From the NCBI RefSeq assembly GCF_036250675.1, contig NZ_CP109592.1, forward strand, positions 9,796,001 to 9,860,000: DNA of 64,000 nt, given 5' to 3'. How positions within the stretch are numbered: the stretch's first letter is position 1; each line of letters begins with the position of its first letter. Origin of the DNA: Streptomyces sp. NBC_01689 (GTDB lineage Bacteria; Actinomycetota; Actinomycetes; Streptomycetales; Streptomycetaceae). Positions 61,423 to 64,000 of the stretch are shown piece after piece. Made by a program: the position numbers and the translations under genes. The notes beneath the pieces were generated by a model that saw nothing but the letters and a program-made list of their open reading frames with translations, made no database searches and was not told the DNA's origin.

Positions 61423-62403
61423 TCAGGGCACGCGCCCCGCCTCACCCGCGGACTTCGCCCGCACGGCCCCCACGGCCACCGCCGCCGGCGTGAACTCCGG
61501 CTCGGGACCGGTGACGACCGCACGCCGCCCCAGCCGCGCCAGCTGGTTCTCGCCCAGCAGGATGCTCACCACGATCACCGCCCCGCCGACCGGCACGTTC
61601 CAGCTGAACCGCTCCCCGAGGAAGACCGCGCTGACCACCAGACTGATGAACGGCACGAGGTAGTTGACCGCCGAGGCACCGGTCGCCCCGATGTCCGCGA
61701 TCAGCCGGTTGTACAGCACATAGGCCAGCCCCGTGCCGAACACCCCGAGCAGCACGATGCTCAGGGAGACCGACCAGGTGAACGACGGGGTGCGCCAGCC
61801 CAGGAACGGCAGCAGCGCCGCCTGGATGACGAGCGCCACCAGCACCTGCGCACTGGCCGAGGACATCGGCGGGATACCGCGATCGGACAGGAACTTGCGC
61901 ACGAACACCGCATGCCCCGCATAGATCACGGCGACCGCCAGGCACGCCGCCTCACCGCCCGCGGTGCCCGTCGCCCCGTTCCAGGGACCGATCGCCAGCA
62001 CGATGCCCGCGAAACCGAGCACCAGACCCGCACCGCGGCGCGCCGTCGCCCGCTCACTGCGCAGCTGCACCGTGGCCAGCCCCAGCGTCAGCAGCGGAGT
62101 CGCACCCGTCAGCACACCGGCCATCGCGGCACTGGTGTGCTGCTCACCCCAGGCGAGAAGAAGGAACGGAGCGACCATGCCCAGCACGGTCGTGACGGTG
62201 ATGTGCACCCACACGAAGCCGAAGCGCGGCAGCCCCGCACCCGTCACCGCACCGATGCCGAGCAGGACCACCGCCCCCAGGACCAGCCGGGCCAGCACCA
62301 GCTGACCTGGGTTCAGACCCTCACCGGAGACCTTGATCAGGGGATAACTGGAGCCCCAGATGATCCCCAGGACCACGAACTGCACGGCGCTGACACGTTT
62401 CAC
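61423..62403 (-). CDS. EamA/DMT-family transporter
   Basis: A 326-aa membrane protein with about ten hydrophobic helices in two EamA repeats (GIIWGSSYPLIK at the start of the first, the second from about residue 155) and a short hydrophilic C-terminal tail. The family exports amino acids and small metabolites by an ion-coupled mechanism. GTG 62403. It follows the TrpB2-like gene by 54 bp, so it may export or import that enzyme's amino acid or a pathway intermediate. Confidence 0.9.
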   Translation of the reverse strand: MKRVSAVQFVVLGIIWGSSYPLIKVSGEGLNPGQLVLARLVLGAVVLLGIGAVTGAGLPRFGFVWVHITVTTVLGMVAPFLLLAWGEQHTSAAMAGVLTGATPLLTLGLATVQLRSERATARRGAGLVLGFAGIVLAIGPWNGATGTAGGEAACLAVAVIYAGHAVFVRKFLSDRGIPPMSSASAQVLVALVIQAALLPFLGWRTPSFTWSVSLSIVLLGVFGTGLAYVLYNRLIADIGATGASAVNYLVPFISLVVSAVFLGERFSWNVPVGGAVIVVSILLGENQLARLGRRAVVTGPEPEFTPAAVAVGAVRAKSAGEAGRVP

Positions 62404-62457
62404 GGGATCGTCCCGTCCCTTCTCCTGTACTCCTGCTTGCGGGCCGGCCCGACGGCG

Positions 62458-63822
62458 TCAGGCGTTCACCAGCTTGGGAATGCTCTCCAGCCCGTGCTCC
62501 AGGGCGCCGGGGTCGATGCTGTCGTCGGCGAGGCTGCCGGACAGATAACGGTCATAGGCGCTCAGATCGAAGTTCCCGTGCCCGGACAGACCGAACAGGA
62601 TCGTCTTGCCCACACCCTCCTCACGGCACCGGATCGCCTCGTTGACCGCGCCGCGGATCGCGTGCGTCGACTCCGGCGCGGGCACGATGCCCTCCGTCCG
62701 CGCGAACAGCACACCGGCCTCGAAGCAGTCACGCTGGCGCAGCGCCACCGCCTCCATCAGACCCTCCTCCACCACCCGGCTGACCAGCGGAGCGATGTTG
62801 TGCGCCCGCAGCCCGCCCGCGTGCACCGACGGCGGCACGAACTGGTGGCCCAGCGTGTGCGTACGGGTCAGCGACGTCAGCCCCGCGGTGTCGGAGTAGT
62901 CGTAGGCGATGCGCCCCTGCGTGAGCGAGGGGCACGCGGCCGGCTCCGCCGCGATGAACCGGATCTTCGGCCCGCCGTGCAGCTGCGCCCGCAGGAACGG
63001 GAACGACAGCCCCGCCAGATTGGAACCGCCGCCCGCGCAGCCCACCACGATGTCCGGGTAGTCCCCGGCCTTCTCCATCTGCAGGAGCGCCTCCTGCCCG
63101 ATCACCGTCTGGTGCGCACACACATGGTTGAGCGCGCTGCCGCGGGTGTAGCCCCAGCGCGGGTCGGAGAAAGCGACCTGCAGCGCCTCGGACTTGGCGA
63201 TGCCCAGGCTGCCCGGGTGGTCCGGGTTCTCCTTCAGCACCGCACGCCCGGCCTCGGTCTCCATGCTCGGGCTCGGCGTGCAGCTCGCCCCGAACGTCTC
63301 CATCAGCGCCCGCCGGTACGGCTTCTGCTGGAAGCTCACGTTCACCATGAACACCTTGGCGTCCATGCCGAACAGGGACGCCGCGAACGCGACCGCGCTG
63401 CCCCACTGGCCCGCACCGGTCTCGGCGATCAGACCGGTACGGCCCGCCCGCTTGTTGTAATAGGCCTGCGGGATCGCGGAGTTCGGCTTGAAGCTGCCGG
63501 TCGGCGCGACACCCTCGTACTTGAAGTAGATCCGCGCCGGCGTGTCCAGGACCTTCTCCAGACCACGGGCACGCAGCAGCGGCGCCGGCCGCCACCGGGC
63601 GTAGAACTGCCGCACCTCTCCAGGAATCTCGAACTCGGCTTCCCTGCTGAGCTCCTGGTCGACCAGCGCCTCCGGCATCGTGCGGGTCATCTCTTCACGA
63701 GTGACCGGCTTACCGGTCGCCGGGCTCAACACCGGCGCCACATAGTCGAGGTCGGCGGCGATGTTGTACCAGGTCTCGGGAATCTCCCGGGCGCTGAGCT
63801 CGAACCGTACCGGCTCTATCAT
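62458..63822 (-). CDS. TrpB2-like PLP-dependent enzyme
   Basis: A 454-aa fold-type II PLP enzyme of the TrpB2 family: LDTPARIYFKYEGVAPTGSFKPNSA with the PLP Lys, ETGAGQWGSA, and the phosphate-binding GCAGGGSN. The residue before the Lys is Phe where TrpB proteins normally have His (GSFK instead of GSHK). No trpA, trpC or trpD is near, so this is not the primary tryptophan operon. TrpB2 proteins make beta-substituted amino acids from serine-like substrates. ATG 63822 has GAGAGG 6 nt upstream. It might provide the amino acid used by the stand-alone adenylation enzyme. Confidence 0.88.
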   Translation of the reverse strand: MIEPVRFELSAREIPETWYNIAADLDYVAPVLSPATGKPVTREEMTRTMPEALVDQELSREAEFEIPGEVRQFYARWRPAPLLRARGLEKVLDTPARIYFKYEGVAPTGSFKPNSAIPQAYYNKRAGRTGLIAETGAGQWGSAVAFAASLFGMDAKVFMVNVSFQQKPYRRALMETFGASCTPSPSMETEAGRAVLKENPDHPGSLGIAKSEALQVAFSDPRWGYTRGSALNHVCAHQTVIGQEALLQMEKAGDYPDIVVGCAGGGSNLAGLSFPFLRAQLHGGPKIRFIAAEPAACPSLTQGRIAYDYSDTAGLTSLTRTHTLGHQFVPPSVHAGGLRAHNIAPLVSRVVEEGLMEAVALRQRDCFEAGVLFARTEGIVPAPESTHAIRGAVNEAIRCREEGVGKTILFGLSGHGNFDLSAYDRYLSGSLADDSIDPGALEHGLESIPKLVNA

Positions 63823-64000
63823 GGCTGCCTCTCTGCGCGTTGAATCGTCACTCCGGCCACGCGACCGCCCGGCTCTCGTGTCACCACGCCTGCAGGCCGC
63901 CTCCGGACAATGAATTCTCGCCGCCCCGGCCACCGACCGGATACCTCGGCAGACAGGTCGTAGGGAAAACAATGGAACGTCCCCGGAGAACGGGACGAAG

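Noticed and set aside
62458..63822. Primary tryptophan synthase beta subunit
   Set aside because: TrpB2-type length and motifs, altered GSFK site, and no trpA or other trp genes nearby.

Overview
The window is high-GC actinobacterial DNA, most likely from a Streptomyces or close relative. Third codon positions are strongly G/C biased, GTG starts are common, a single rare TTA codon is present, and the gene families are typical of streptomycete secondary metabolism. Almost all of it is one biosynthetic gene cluster for a glycosylated, probably acylated, aromatic-primed type I polyketide. Both cluster edges may lie outside the window: the left edge cuts a PKS gene.

Layout. (1) 1-3569: the 3' end of a terminal PKS (end of AT, DH-KR-ACP-TE). 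(2) 3675-15593, minus strand, one long probable operon read from right to left: mqnE, ferredoxin, type II thioesterase, mqnA, mqnC, an ABC exporter pair, a loading PKS (CoA-ligase, dead DH, dead KR, ACP) and a KAS III-like acyltransferase. (3) 15993-36386, plus strand: mqnD, then two bimodular PKS genes with four malonyl-type modules. (4) 36505-42106, minus: a true FabH-type KAS III, a BAHD-like acyltransferase and two P450s. (5) 42426-45957, plus: ferredoxin, glycosyltransferase, NDP-glucose 4,6-dehydratase, SARP regulator. (6) 46495-52570: 4-ketoreductase, 3,5-epimerase (carrying the TTA codon), second glycosyltransferase, an RfbH/SpnQ-type 3-dehydrase, second BAHD-like acyltransferase. (7) A 0.9 kb repetitive non-coding stretch. 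(8) 53474-60167, minus: adenylation enzyme, carrier protein, ectoine-synthase-like cupin, acyl-CoA dehydrogenase, transglutaminase-like protein, a protein I do not recognise, MTA/SAH-type nucleosidase and SAM synthetase. (9) 60523-63822, minus: NarL/LuxR regulator, EamA exporter and a TrpB2-like PLP enzyme.

How it fits together. The striking point is that four futalosine-pathway genes (mqnA, mqnC, mqnD, mqnE), plus a nucleosidase able in principle to do the MqnB step, are interleaved with the PKS genes. Together they would convert chorismate to 1,4-dihydroxy-6-naphthoate. The loading PKS starts with a carboxylate-activating ligase domain and has lost its reductive chemistry, so I infer that dihydroxynaphthoate (or a close relative) is the PKS starter: a menaquinone-precursor route captured for polyketide priming. 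The chain would be extended by at least four malonyl units, released by the TE, oxidised by P450s, glycosylated with a 3,6-dideoxyhexose-type sugar and acylated. Operon 8 looks like a second building-block pathway that activates an amino acid on a carrier protein, oxidises it, and is tied to SAM/MTA metabolism.

Common control is suggested by a family of palindromes resembling CTVGGGAWWTCCCBAG in several of the promoter regions. The product structure is inference throughout; no computation or database search was run.
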